This document shows positions 36,254 to 47,231 of a stretch of 64,000 bases of DNA, in pieces. The DNA is from Leptobrachium leishanense (taxonomy: Eukaryota > Chordata > Amphibia > Anura > Megophryidae), in NCBI GenBank assembly GCA_009667805.1, contig CM019066.1:119179690-119243689 (forward strand). The letters run 5' to 3'. How positions within the stretch are numbered: position 1 is the first letter of the stretch; each line of letters opens with the position of its first letter. A model generated the notes under the pieces. The model had not been told where the DNA came from. It saw only the letters and a program-made list of their open reading frames with translations, and did no database searches. The position numbers were made by a program, and so were the translations under genes.

Positions 36254-37040
36254 GTGTTTTTTTATTTTTCAAGAAGAATCTAAATACCGATTTTCACGTC
36301 TGTAACATCTTCTCTTTTTAAGATATAGGTATCTTGTTTAAAATATTCAACCCCCTTTTTTCGCCCCCCCCAGTCGAATTCTTGAGAAACGGTAAAATCC
36401 GTGTTTGTGTTTTTTTTGGACAAATCTAAATACCGATTTTCACATCTGTAGCATCTTCTGTTTTTGAGCTATAGGTATCCTGTTTAAAATATTCAACCCC
36501 CTTTTTCACTCCCTTAGGGGCGGAGTTTCCAAAAATCATTCCTTAGTGGGTGCCTACATCATAAAAACAGTGCACCTTCAAAATTTCACGTTCCTAGGTT
36601 AAACGGTTTCAGCTGGGCCTTGATGAGTCAGTCAGTAAGTCAGGACTTTCGCGTTTATATATATAGATAGATTTTCTTGTCTGTGTTGTATTTACCCAGC
36701 AGCATAGTGTAGTTCATGGTAGAGGCCAACTATTAAGGACCTCATTCAAAGTTCAGGATTCTCTATTGTTGCTGGGCCTCTTGGTTGTGTACTCTTGCAA
36801 GCTCCTGTTGTTTATTAGGGTGTTTACCCCCAACCCTGTAATCTGTATTAGATCAGAAGACCACACAAGGATCTTTTCCCAGAGCAGGGCTCCCTCGTGT
36901 GTTTGTACACTTTCCTGTCACCTCTAGTGTAGTTCTATGTTTTGGGTTCTGCATCATGCAAGCAACATACCTGCCTAAAGGGCTAAATCACATGCAGCAT
37001 AAAGGGCACCCTTTGGCATCAGAAGGGGGTGTCCGTGACA

Positions 37041-37147
37041 TACCTACTGTAACATTTCAATGTTCTTGAATCCAGGACATACTTGAAAAAACGAAAGAAA
37101 TTGCAATGTATCCTTCCTGGTAAAATACTTTATAAATAAATAAATAA
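37041..37147 (+). mobile_element. Rex1-like LINE 3' tail, right half
   Basis: This resumes at TACCTACTGTAACATTTC and ends in TAAATAAATAAATAAA. Confidence 0.85.
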
Positions 37148-38524
37148 ACTGCCGTGTCTTTTTTGAGGAATTGTTTTAAATGAAGGTTCTTGGAGTATTT
37201 GATAAAGGTTCAATGCATTACGGGAATAAGTTAGGACCCTCCGTGAGAATGAAGGATGAGCCCCTAGATAGCAAATTTGCCTTAGTGGGATTTAGCATCC
37301 TATGCAAAAGATAATCTATATGAATTATTATATTTTATGATGAAGTCATCTTTGTTGACACATCGACCTCCCGTTCCTTCCCGGTAGTTTTGTTAGTATC
37401 TGCCTCCACTTGGGTATATACATTTCTGTATCAGTATTCCTGTAGCATTTTCCTTGATCCGCCTTGATATTCTGGTAACCACCACTACTACTCTTATCAA
37501 ATAAAAATGTAATAGAAAATATTATTTATGTTATAAAATTTGTAAGCTACGAGTATATTTAAAACACTGAAGTTAACATTCCTTTCCCAAGGTAAGTATC
37601 TTACCAAATCACTCTACCTCATTGTTTTAAAGCTTAATAAATCACATTTTGTGATACTGACACTTTCGTTATATCTTTGTGGCATGACTAGGTCAGTAAC
37701 ACACACAATCAAAAATAAACAACAAACAAAAAGTTAATAATTTCTGTGTTCTATGAGGTTACTGGAAATCCTAGTTTCTGATTACCTACCTATGCATATG
37801 TTTAAACCAGTCAAAGATTTCATTCTAAGCTCTTTAGAAGCAGATCAGTATTGTTTTACAGTATAATCACTCTGTTCCATTATGTTTAATAAAGGGAGGA
37901 TTACGACTTTCAGATACTTAGCAACAGAGCAAACACTTGTCATGGTGGAACCTTACCCTGCCACTGATACCTCTAGTAAACCTTGCTGATTGAAGCGGCA
38001 AAGTTTGTTAGTGCCAATTGAGCAAGTAAACCCTGTGGCACAGAGAATCAAAGACAATGAAAGCTGACACAAAGACCTGGTGAACAACTACAAGGTTCTT
38101 CAATAGATAAAGTAGCTGTAATAAGTTCAAATATAGTTTATTTATATATAAAAATAAATCTAAGTACCTCTCTTTAAAACCTCAACATAAATATATTTCA
38201 GTGTACTGAAGAATGGCATCTCTTCAAATAGAAAGTAGCCGAATGATTCCCTCAGGTGATGGACGTATTTCTATGTTTGCTTTCAGCTGCAGCAAGGAAA
38301 GGGATATAATTCTACAAGTTTTAATTAATAATTGAAGCTCACAGCGAATAGTCTTCGGCTTGTTTGGATTTGGAAAACTTCTCAGATACACAGTTGGTTA
38401 AAGTCAATGGGCTAATTTTTAAATTACAAATCACATTTATATTACCAGAGGTCCTCATGATAGGATTTCACTATGAGTATATTCATGTTTCAATGTCATA
38501 TTGTGCACTAAAATATGTAGAGAT
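37148..38524. other. Unassigned sequence
   Basis: AT-rich, apparently single-copy. No gene or element recognised. Confidence 0.5.
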
Positions 38525-38527
38525 TAT

Positions 38528-39569
38528 AGAGGTTATTCACAGAGATCCGAACTTGCACCGAAAATGGCACCGAACAGTGAATTTCCCCGTACGACGCACT
38601 TTCGTGGCCATTCGGCTATTCAGAGAGCAGGCAGTTTGCCAAATTTTGGCGAATTGCCAGTGAAATATAAAGGGTTACTCAGAGAGCGGTGAAAAGCAGG
38701 AGAATGACTGGAGAATGGAAAGTCTAGGTCAAAATAGGCAAACCAGAAATATTCTCCCATTCATCTCACTTTCCAAATCGGCTATTTTAACCTAGAATTT
38801 TCCATTCTCCAGTCATTCTCCTGCTTTTCACCGCTCTCTGAATAACCCTGATATTGCTGTTCTGCGGCAGGGAAAGTCCTCATAGAGAAGCAATGGTTAA
38901 TCTATTAACAGAACACCGAACAGCAGTAAAAAGAAATGACCTGATTTTCAGTAGTTTCATCCGACAGGTTTATTCAGGCGAATCCCGTAAGTTTCAATGT
39001 TAAAAATATTCTCATTTTTATTCAATATCTATTAAATCGTTTATTATTTTAATATGCAGCAAAAAGTCTATTTTTTAGGCATTTTTCGGGATTTTTTGGT
39101 AAAATGATTTTGTTTTAAATAGCGGTTTTATCTTTTTTCTGTAACGGACCTTTTTATTATTATTCATAGGACCTTATATGTTAATTTCGAACATTTTCAT
39201 CTAGTAGTTTTTTTGCAAACAGCGTTTCAAATTTGACACTTTCAATGTTGTTGTTTTTTTACCCGTTTGATAGCTTGTCGGCTTTTTTCTGCTTCGGGTT
39301 GGTGCTGTATTCGGCGGCTCGTTGGCTGTGTTTTGTGGTTGTCCGGCGGGTTTGCGGCCATGGGTGCCGGCAAGTTTGAGGCGGCTGTTTGGTGGGTTGG
39401 CAGCAGCGGCCGACGGGTTTGCAGCGTGTTGGCAGCAGCATTCGGCGGCCAAATCTCTGCACTTCGACAACCCTGCAGTCAATGCTGAATTCATCGAAGG
39501 GTCAGCAAATCGGACTCACAGGAGTGCGGCGAATGTCGGTGACATTTCGGTGCTCTCGGAATAATCCTG
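38528..39569. mobile_element. 1.0-kb element of the CAGGGTTATTC group, with insert
   Basis: Ends GAGGTTATTCACAGAGATCC (left, degenerate) and CTCTCGGAATAATCCTG (right), with TAT at both edges (38525-38527, 39570-39572). It shares the CTGTAACGGACCTTTTTA block with other copies. A palindromic MITE is inserted at 38670-38850. Confidence 0.75.
38670..38850. mobile_element. 181-bp palindromic MITE
   Basis: Almost entirely a hairpin: the left arm (GAAAAGCAGGAGAATGACTG ...) is repeated inverted in the right arm. ATA duplication (38667-38669, 38851-38853). Sister copies lie at 41912-42091 and 47232-47433. Confidence 0.9.
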
Positions 39570-40015
39570 TATGAGTATTTTCCCAATTAAACCTTCATAT
39601 TATGAACAAAACACTCACTGTAAAAAATCTGTATTTAAAACCAGAAATAGCTTTGGAATTTCCAATTGTCCAAACCACTTGGTAGCAGTGTTATCTGCAA
39701 TTAACCCCTTTACTACCAGTATTGCCTATACTTAATCAGCAAGGCACCTCGTGGTGCCCCGATATGGAGTATAGTCTGTATGATATTCTAATGAAAGTAT
39801 TTTGTTTATTGCAAACAAAATGCATCTACATATGGGCCACAGAACATGCTCCTAAAGTTTTAGCACCAGGGGTATGATATCCTAGGTGCTGCAACTCTCT
39901 AAAACCTGTTAGGAAATGTGTATAAAACACTTATCCCTACTGGTTCAGCTCCTTTTTGGCCATGAGTTTATCAGGGCTCAAATTTTCAGGTCCTGAGCTA
40001 CTAGCCAGGACTTAA

Positions 40016-40364
40016 GGCCCCGTTCACACTGTGCGATTTATCGCACGGATTTTGCCGTGACGTCGCAACAAAATCCGCGCGACGTCACGCTGTGTAGCTT
40101 CTCCAATGCATTTCAATGGAGCTGTTCACATCTTGCCGCGCGATGTCGCATGTCGCGTGTCGCAGAAGCATGTTGCTGGTACATGACCCTTTTTTTGCGA
40201 TTTGCTATCTGCGATTTTGCGATTTTGTATTGGTGGTGCTTTGCAAAAATCGCACAAAACAGCGATGTCGCGCGACATTGCGCGACATTATCGCACCATG
40301 TCGCGAATATGAAAATCGCACGGAAAGTCGCGCCATTTTCAAATTGCACAGTGTGAACGGGGCC
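40016..40364. mobile_element. MITE with GGCCCCGTTCACACTG ends
   Basis: Perfect 16-bp ends GGCCCCGTTCACACTG / CAGTGTGAACGGGGCC, TAA duplication (40013-40015, 40365-40367). The interior is dominated by TCGC/GCGA words such as GCGATTTT and TCGCGCGAC. Confidence 0.9.
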
Positions 40365-40499
40365 TAAGAGTTACTCGCCAGCAGTTGCCCCACCCCACCA
40401 CCACCCAACCCAACCCTTACCTTTACCTTTACCTTTAAATCTGCCTCTAAACACACTCTCTTAAATTATTTAATTATCATTAACATAAAGCAGTTTAAA

Positions 40500-40870
40500 G
40501 AAAGAAAAATAATGTGTGGCGTGTATGAGAGTATTGCAGAGCTCAACAGCAATAAAACTCACGCTCATACACACTGCACATTACTGTGAGTTTTATTGTT
40601 ATGAAGCTCTGTGATTCGCTCACACACACGATGCACATTACTGTGAGTTTTATTGCTGTGGAGCTCTGATACGCTCATACACACTGCACATTACTGTATC
40701 ACAGAGCTCCACAGTCATAAAACTCACGTTCATACACACCGCACATTACTGCGAGTTTTATTGCTGTGGTGCTCTGATACAGCAAGGTGCAGTGTGTATT
40801 AGTGTATCAGGGCATCACAGCCATAGCTCAATGTACAATAATACATTGCTCAATAATGTACAGTGTGTGT
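40500..40870. repeat. GAGCTCTGTGATACGC minisatellite, mixed orientation
   Basis: Copies of a unit with CACATTACTGTGAGTTTTAT, GCTGTGGAGCTCTG and ATACGCTCATACACAC occur in both orientations, forming hairpins. The same unit recurs at 48175-48275, 57150-57395, 58495-58605 and 59670-59850. Confidence 0.85.
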
Positions 40871-40889
40871 CGGAGCGTATCAGAGCTCC

Positions 40890-41165
40890 ACTGCCTTTTT
40901 TTCACCCCCCTTCTCATTCTTTTTACCCCTTTCTTTCCCACCCTCATTCTCATTTTTTTCCCCTCATTCTCTTTCTTTTCCCCTTCTCATTCTTTTTACC
41001 TTTCTTTCCCCCTTTTTTCCCCCTCATTCTCATTCTTCACCCTCATTCTTTTTACCCCTTTCTTTTTCATTCTCATTCTTTCCCCCTCTTTCTCATTCTT
41101 TACCCCTCGCTCACTCCCCCCTCTTTCTTCATCTTCCGCTCCTTTTGAACCCCTTCCCCTCCCTT
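40890..41165 (+). repeat. Polypyrimidine tract
   Basis: An irregular repeat of CTCATTCTTTTTACCCC-like units on one strand. Long open frames here are artefacts of composition. Confidence 0.85.
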
Positions 41166-41911
41166 CAGCAGTCACCTACCAATTCAGAGGTGCTGCAGCA
41201 CGGCTGCTGTGTTGGTGCCACCCCTCCCGCGCATCACCTGACCCACCCACGTGATGCGTCATCGACACGCAGCAGTGTGTGCAACACATCACGTGGGTGG
41301 GCAGGTGGCCCCGCAAACCTCACAGGCCACGCGGGAGGGGGCAGCCACGATCGGTCAGCTCCGGATTCGGACTCCAAGAGTCTGATACCGGAACTGAGAA
41401 GCAAGGCGGCGGCTGCCCACTGATCCGAGTCCCAGCAACACGCGGGCCCGACGGGTCAATGCGCCCCACTGCGCAGCTTATTTCCACTCCCCATTTGCGA
41501 GCAGGCGAGTGGAAATTTTGCGGTCTGATTTCATTACAGAAATAAATACATTTGGAATATTTATAAATATTCCTTTCTCTATAATTCATTGAAGAGAAAA
41601 GAAAAAAAGATTTTCAAACAAATCACTGGTGTCTGACCGTGGCTTTCTGGAAAAACCCTTGGTATTGAAGGATTTAACACACAGCCATATTTAGCAGGGG
41701 CCTCATTTTTTTAATAATAGCAATACCTGTAAACTTGCTAATCTTTTTTATTAATCACTTTTTGATGCACACTTTTAGTTGTTTGTGTATTGTTGTAGTC
41801 CAAACTTAATTTCCCACACGTTACTATTGCACAATTCTATGTAATACAATAATTTGTATTACTTGATAGTGGTCTGTTTAAGCTTATGTCAAAGCTTCTA
41901 TCAAAGCATAT

Positions 41912-42091
41912 ATGGTTTATTCAGAGAAAGGTGAAAATCAGGAGAATTGGCAGAAGAGAACAATCTAGATCAAAATAGCTGATTTGGAAAGTGAGATAAA
42001 TGGGAGAATATTTCTGGTGAGGCCATTCTGACCTAGAATTTTCACTTCTCCAGTCATCCTCCTGAGTTTCACCTTTCTCTGAATAGACCTG
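41912..42091. mobile_element. 180-bp palindromic MITE
   Basis: Hairpin arms GAGAAAGGTGAAAATCAGGA / TCCTGAGTTTCACCTTTCTC, with TAT at both edges (41909-41911, 42092-42094). The most diverged of the three copies. Confidence 0.85.
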
Positions 42092-42479
42092 TATGTCTTT
42101 ATATGGAGGTATGTACGATCACAAATATGCCAATATGGAACAGCACACACATAGTTACCCTTGCCATACCATAATGATCCTTTCTAACATGCTCATACCT
42201 CACCCACTAGTCTGTACAAAAATACCATGTTGCAATTGTTTCACAATGCTTTTGTTGCTGTTGTGTTCAAAGCTACGGAGACCCGCTGGTGTCATAAGAG
42301 CGCTATTCAGTAAACATGCAGAGTATATAAAGCCAGGCTTTACATAACAGAACTACCAAAAGATCCATGCATTACAATGACACTCTGTGTGGCTCCATGT
42401 GTTAATCCTACTGCTTTATAACGTGGAGGGTGTGAGTTCTCAAAACCTTGAAAAATGTATTTTTTTTCTTTATTTTTTA

Positions 42480-42745
42480 AAATCTCATTTACCTGTCTAT
42501 ATTTCACTTTCCAAAGTAAGCACCAAAATAATGATGATAATTTCATAATACTATCATTATTTTGGTGCTTGCTTTGAAAGGTAAAATTAAGACACAGGTA
42601 AATGAGAGGCTTCCATTTTTGGTGGTAAATCTGGTAAATTTTACCTTCCAAAGCAAGTAGCAAAATATTGATAGTATTATGAAATTATCATCATTATTTT
42701 GGTGCTTGCTTTGGGAAGTGAATCGTAGACAGGTAAATGAGATTT
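42480..42745. mobile_element. Four-armed foldback element
   Basis: Outer inverted arms of 72 bp (42480-42551 and 42674-42745) are nearly perfect. Between them a second inverted pair, around TTTGGTGCTTGCTTTGAAAG and CTTCCAAAGCAAGTAGCAAA, repeats the same motif. All four carry the word CAAAATAATGAT or its relatives. Confidence 0.85.
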
Positions 42746-42775
42746 AAAAAACATGTTCAGCATATACGAAGGAGG

Positions 42776-43366
42776 TGAATAAAAAACAGTACGGTTGAAA
42801 GTTGGAAAATTGAAACGCGGTTTGCAAAAAAACTACTGAGCGAAAATGCCTGGAATTTACATATAAGATCCAATGAATGATAATAAAAAGGGCAGTTACA
42901 GTACAAAGAAAAGACGATTTTAAAACGGGAAAAGAAGTTTGGCAAAAGAATCCCAAAAAATGCCTAACAGATCCTAAAAATCTATGAATTAAAAGACTTT
43001 TTACTGCAGAATATAATAATAAATGGTTTATTAGATATTGGATTAAAAGAAGAATATTTTTAACATTGACGCCTATGGGAATCGCCTGAAGAAATCTGTC
43101 GGATGAAACCACCGAACAGCAGGACATTTCGGCAACTTTTCACTTCTGTTTTGTGTTCTCTGAATAGACGAAGCATTGCTTCTCTATGGGGATTTCACTG
43201 CCCTCAAACAGGCAACGAACAGGCACCGTATGTGCAGGCAATTTGCCAAGATTTGGCAAACTGCCTGCTCTCCGAATAACCGTATGGCCAGGAAAGGTAA
43301 CCGTATGCTGAATTTCAGTGTTTGGTCACCTTTCGGCCACAATTCGAATCTCTTTGAATAACCCTG
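42776..43366. mobile_element. Truncated element of the CAGGGTTATTC group
   Basis: The right end CGAATCTCTTTGAATAACCCTG-type (ends at 43366) is intact and the interior matches 2730-3455. The left terminus is missing. Confidence 0.65.
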
Positions 43367-43520
43367 TTAATTTCCTACTGCCCTGCAGTGAGGAGAGGCC
43401 TTTGGATCCCTGCCTCTCTCAATGTTACACCGCTCAAGGTCACGTGAGGTTTAAACGGAAAAGTCAGAGCCTTGCCTTTCCAATGATGCCAAATATACCA
43501 TTGGACCATGTACCAGACCA

Positions 43521-43745
43521 GAATGCACCTGTAAACATGTAACATAATGACTATATTTCCTACATATTTATTTTCTGTGCTAATCTGCATATCTGTGTTT
43601 TGTTTTTAATATCTTGCATTTATTACGTTGTTTTTCTGTACCTACTGTAACAATTCAATGCTCTTGAACCCAGGACATACTTGAAAATGAGAGAAATCTC
43701 AATGTATCCTTCCTGGTAAAATACTTTATAAATGAATAAATAAAT
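43521..43745 (+). mobile_element. Rex1-like LINE 3' UTR
   Basis: From GAATGCACCTGTAAACATG to the AATAAATAAATAA tail, without interruption. This copy serves as the empty site for insertions at 6086 and 29900. Confidence 0.85.
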
Positions 43746-45229
43746 AATAATACATATAATATTACTTGGAATATCAAGGGTTGTCTTTGAAATTATCCAC
43801 AACCTAAATTTGGAATATTTACTGCCCCATGTTGAATACACAGTCTGATTTTGCATATATTTTGAAATATTAAATCAATTATACAGAAGTCTAGCACTGT
43901 ATTATCTGGTATTTCCTGGTGTTCCTCAGACGTGTCAACAACCCCTGTCTTAACTTCCATAGGCAGTAAAGCCTTTTTTTTTCCATTTCCGTATCCCCCA
44001 TGAGTGGATTTCTTTGTGTAAACTGGACTGTTATTATTGGATTAAGGTATTTCATATGGTACCCTGGGTCCTATTATTACATTCATTAAAAGCTGGGGAA
44101 AGCTAAGCTCTCTATGGCAGGTAAAGATCCTGCAGGCATTTCCTAATCTTGACCTGATCCAACGGGGTCACAACACAACAAAATACTTTCTTATAAAAAT
44201 ATCAGTTTGTCTCGCAGCCAGCTGAATACACAACATTTACTTTCACAAACCCTTTTCTCTTTATAGCAATGTACCTTAGCAAGGACATCACATCACGCAT
44301 TACCCAGCAGGAAAATAGAAAGAAACCAAGTGTTAAGAGAAAATCACCTGCTAATTGGATAGAGATGATGCTTTCATTTGTAAACTGATGTTTTGAAATG
44401 CAAACCATCAAGTGTTTTCAAGTCTCAAAGAAATATGTTTTGAAGGGCCATTGCTAATCTGGGAAGCTTATATTTTTAATGCATATATATATAGCATTTA
44501 ACTAGAACAATTCTTCCTGTGTTCAACTATTGATAGGTTCTCGCAAAACATTTTACATTTCCATTTCAAAAGAATTTTTCTCCTTGTACTTGTCCTAGAA
44601 CAATATAACATGTGCATGCGATTTGTCATTCAAGTAATACAATAATAATGGAATTACACTGAAGACTTTGTTTTCAAAAATATTGAAACTTCCAGGTACC
44701 TGTAAACGAGCAGGACTGGAATAGCCAACCTTGTAACGTGGATTGCCAACTGATGACAATGCCGGTTTTATGCGCCCTCACTCACTGTTTTTCATTGCTT
44801 ATTATCTGATTATTACAGATGATTTATCCATGTAGTTGCAGATGGTATGATGCAAAAATATATTTAAATAAAAAATAAAACCAACGTGTTTAATTGCTAA
44901 TTGACACCCACTCAAGCTAAAAATAATGAATGACATTTCCAACAGTGCCAGTATTATTCGATGGTGATCACTTGGAAAACCCTCTGATATTTCAACATAA
45001 AATACTGTATCATTACTTTCCTGTAATTAATGGTGTGGTAAAGCTGTTTTCCATGAAAAACTGTTTCCATGACACATCGTTTCAATGCAATAACATGCCG
45101 TCATGCTGCTTATGATTATTAACAAATAATTATATTGTTAATTGTTAACCTATTGCATGGGGTTTGTGCCAAATTTATGTTTAAATTAAATGCCAAATTA
45201 ACTCCTGAAATGTTAGAATATGCATGAAT
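43746..45229. other. Unassigned sequence
   Basis: AT-rich, apparently single-copy. No gene or element recognised. Confidence 0.5.
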
Positions 45230-45398
45230 TTTATCACCCAGCCCAAAGTGCGACTTACGCACGCAATTTTTTCGATGGATGAAAAAATGCACGCAGATTG
45301 TTATACCAGCGTTAATTTACGCGTGTTAACGTTTAACGGTTCGCGCACAAATTAACGCGCTGCGTGAGCGTTTTTGCGCAAAGATTGTAATAGGGCCC
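45230..45398. mobile_element. Short MITE with GTAATAGGGCCC end
   Basis: The right end AAGATTGTAATAGGGCCC matches 17750. The left end is degenerate (CACCCAGCCCAAAG). The interior has GTTAACG and GCGC-rich words. It interrupts or truncates the next element. Confidence 0.55.
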
Positions 45399-45885
45399 TC
45401 TTTATTTTTATTTATTTTTTAGGTATTTTTTAAAATGGTGTCATTTTTTCTTTTCTGTAACAGACCTTTTTATTATTATTCATAGGCCCTTATATATTAT
45501 TTCCAGGCATTTTCATGCAGTAGGTTATTTTTAAACGCCTTTTAAAAGTTGCAGTGTGTTTGTTTTTTTTCACCCCTGTTCGCCGGCTTGTAGTCTTTTT
45601 CTGGCAGCTGGTCAGTAGTCTGTTTGGCGGGTCATTGACTTTTTCCAAATAAATTCAGCAGATCGGCGGATGCATTAGACTTTTTTGGCAGTTTTAAGGA
45701 TTGATTCGGTGTTTTTTCAGAACGATTCAGTTATTTTGCGGCGGTGTTTCACATGCGTTCGGCGTGTCGATTCGATGCAGTGAATGCTGAATTCACTGCA
45801 GCGCACTCGACTTTAGCTCGCTGAAGTGAGGCAGTCGGGTGAGCACCAAAATGTCTGACATTTCGGTGCTCTCTGAATAACCCTG
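45399..45885. mobile_element. Truncated element of the CAGGGTTATTC group
   Basis: It carries the CTGTAACAGACCTTTTTA block and ends GTGCTCTCTGAATAACCCTG. The left half is missing. Confidence 0.65.
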
Positions 45886-46039
45886 ATAATTTTTCTTCTT
45901 CTTTCTTCTGGGAGTTTTTGCAGCTTCTTATGGAAGTAATACTTAAAGTAATCCTGTGATCAACAGTTTTACATCCCCTGCAAGGTCACATCAAATGATG
46001 GATATCAATGTAGTATCGCATCTCTTGATGAGACATCAC

Positions 46040-46591
46040 TAGGCTTGTGCACCGATTTTTTTTTCGGTTCGATTCGGTTCGATTTTTTCGGATTTTTAAA
46101 CTTTTCGATTCAGCTCGTTTCGACCGATTTCTGTTTCGATTCGGTTCGGCTCGATTCGTTTTTCGTGTACTTTTTTTTTCGGAATATCGACCATTTTTCG
46201 TATTTTCGTGTCACTTAGCTCGTTTTTTGTATCGACTTTTCGTGATTTCGGAAATTTTCGTTTTTCGGAATTGTACATGTTTTCGGAATTTCGACCATTT
46301 TTCGGATTTTCGTGTCACTTAGCTCGTTTTTTGTATCGACTTTTCGTAAGTTCGGAAATTTTCATTTTTTCGGAAAGTCTGTTCTCCTCGTTTCAAAGCA
46401 ATAAATTTCGATTTGACACATTTCAAGTCCATTTCGAAAATTCCGAAAATATTTCGTTTCGGCTCGGAAAACTTTTCGGATCTGCCATTTTCGGATCTAA
46501 AAATTTTTGGAAATTCGGCCGCATCCTAAAACACGAATCGGGAAATTTCGTGAAAATTCCGAAGTTCCGAAACCCGAAACGCACATCCCTA
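46040..46591. mobile_element. TTCG-rich hAT MITE
   Basis: Perfect 8-bp duplication GACATCAC (46032-46039, 46592-46599). Ends TAGGCTTGTGCAC and CGCACATCCCTA. The interior is almost wholly TTTTCGG / TTCGA words, with a 104-bp tandem repeat starting near 46181 and 46285. Open frames rich in Phe and Arg are compositional. Confidence 0.9.
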
Positions 46592-46599
46592 GACATCAC

Positions 46600-47228
46600 A
46601 GGTGGCTACATAATCTTTTGTAGAGCCAGACACAACCATGTTTCTCCTCTGTGGATATAGCAAGAGTAAAATCCAACAGCTCTGAAAAATTGGTCTGCTG
46701 TAGTGATGTCAACTCAGTGGATCATTTTCAAATAAGTCACTGCTGGAGTGAGCGCGAGAGCCGGCGAAAGGATAGCCCTTCCTCTCTCATCACCCTGATG
46801 TCATGCTAGCAAGTGTAGAGACTTTTTTATAGGGAATTCCTCATATTGTCCCATATCTTGTGTTATTTAAACCATTGGCAAATGTGAATGATGTAATGCC
46901 TTATGATAGGAGTTCAGATTGTAATATAACGGAAATTTGCTTTGAACGCAATATATATGAAATAGCAGATTAAATATATATAAATAAACCACATTAATAT
47001 ATTAACGGAAAAAAAGATGCTACATTACTGTAAATATCAATTCTTTGTAGCTTCTAAGTGGCCAATGTCTGGTCCTGGAAAAGAGTCCAATCATGAATCA
47101 CTCTGTGCTAGTTTATCAATTATTTCATGTATTACAAGGGGCTTTTGTGGTGTACCAAGCAGAAGACTAAACTAGCAAATTCCTGATACCCCAGACTATC
47201 AAAAAAAAGAGAAGTGTTTATGAATCTC
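46600..47228. other. Unassigned sequence
   Basis: No gene or element recognised. Confidence 0.5.
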
Positions 47229-47231
47229 TAT

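Larger units (their letters stand above)
32434..36670 (+). repeat. Tandem-repeat element B
   Basis: The head ACTAGCTTTTGCCCGCGGC continues CTTCGCTCGCGT, a motif missing from element A. The same 145-165-bp units follow, in two alternating types: TATAGGTATACTGATAAAAG and TATAGGTATCCTGTTTAAAA. Tail modules lie near 34265, 35889 and 36505, and it ends TATATATAGATAG. It contains a near-identical 1.6-kb direct duplication. I recall similar heads and tails from repeats in many animal genomes but cannot name the class. Confidence 0.85.
29900..37040 (+). mobile_element. Solo LTR (845 bp) split by a 6.3-kb repeat insertion
   Basis: It starts TGTCATGATTTCAC and ends GTGTCCGTGACA, with an exact 5-bp duplication TACCT (29895-29899, 37041-37045). 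Both sides are the LINE 3' UTR, and the undisturbed sequence TGTACCTACTGTAAC is present at 43636-43650. The LTR itself is 29900-30368 plus 36671-37040; the middle is the tandem-repeat insertion. No retroelement coding sequence remains. Confidence 0.85.
39705..41673. mobile_element. TTAA-flanked composite element
   Basis: TTAA at 39701-39704 and 41674-41677. Ends CCCCTTTACTACCAG and CTTGGTATTGAAGGAT match the short sister 15512-15961. The extra 1.5 kb is probably a hAT insertion (about 39972-41527, ends CAGGGCTCAAATTTTC and GGAAATTTTGCGGTCTG, flanks matching at 6 of 8 bases). The MITE at 40016-40364 and the minisatellite cassette lie within that. Confidence 0.65.

Noticed and set aside
30369..36670. 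Spaced repeats reminiscent of a CRISPR array
   Set aside because: Units are long, diverged and contiguous with no unique spacers, in a vertebrate context.
38501..39574. Several 60-100-codon frames
   Set aside because: All inside a non-coding element of the CAGGGTTATTC group.
40411..40440. Telomere-like CCTTTA repeats
   Set aside because: Only about four irregular copies and not the vertebrate telomere unit.
40863..41423. Long open frames rich in Phe, Pro and Ser
   Set aside because: They follow the polypyrimidine tract in overlapping frames; composition alone explains them.
46047..46660. Phe/Arg-rich open frames
   Set aside because: They arise from TTCG repeats of a hAT MITE.
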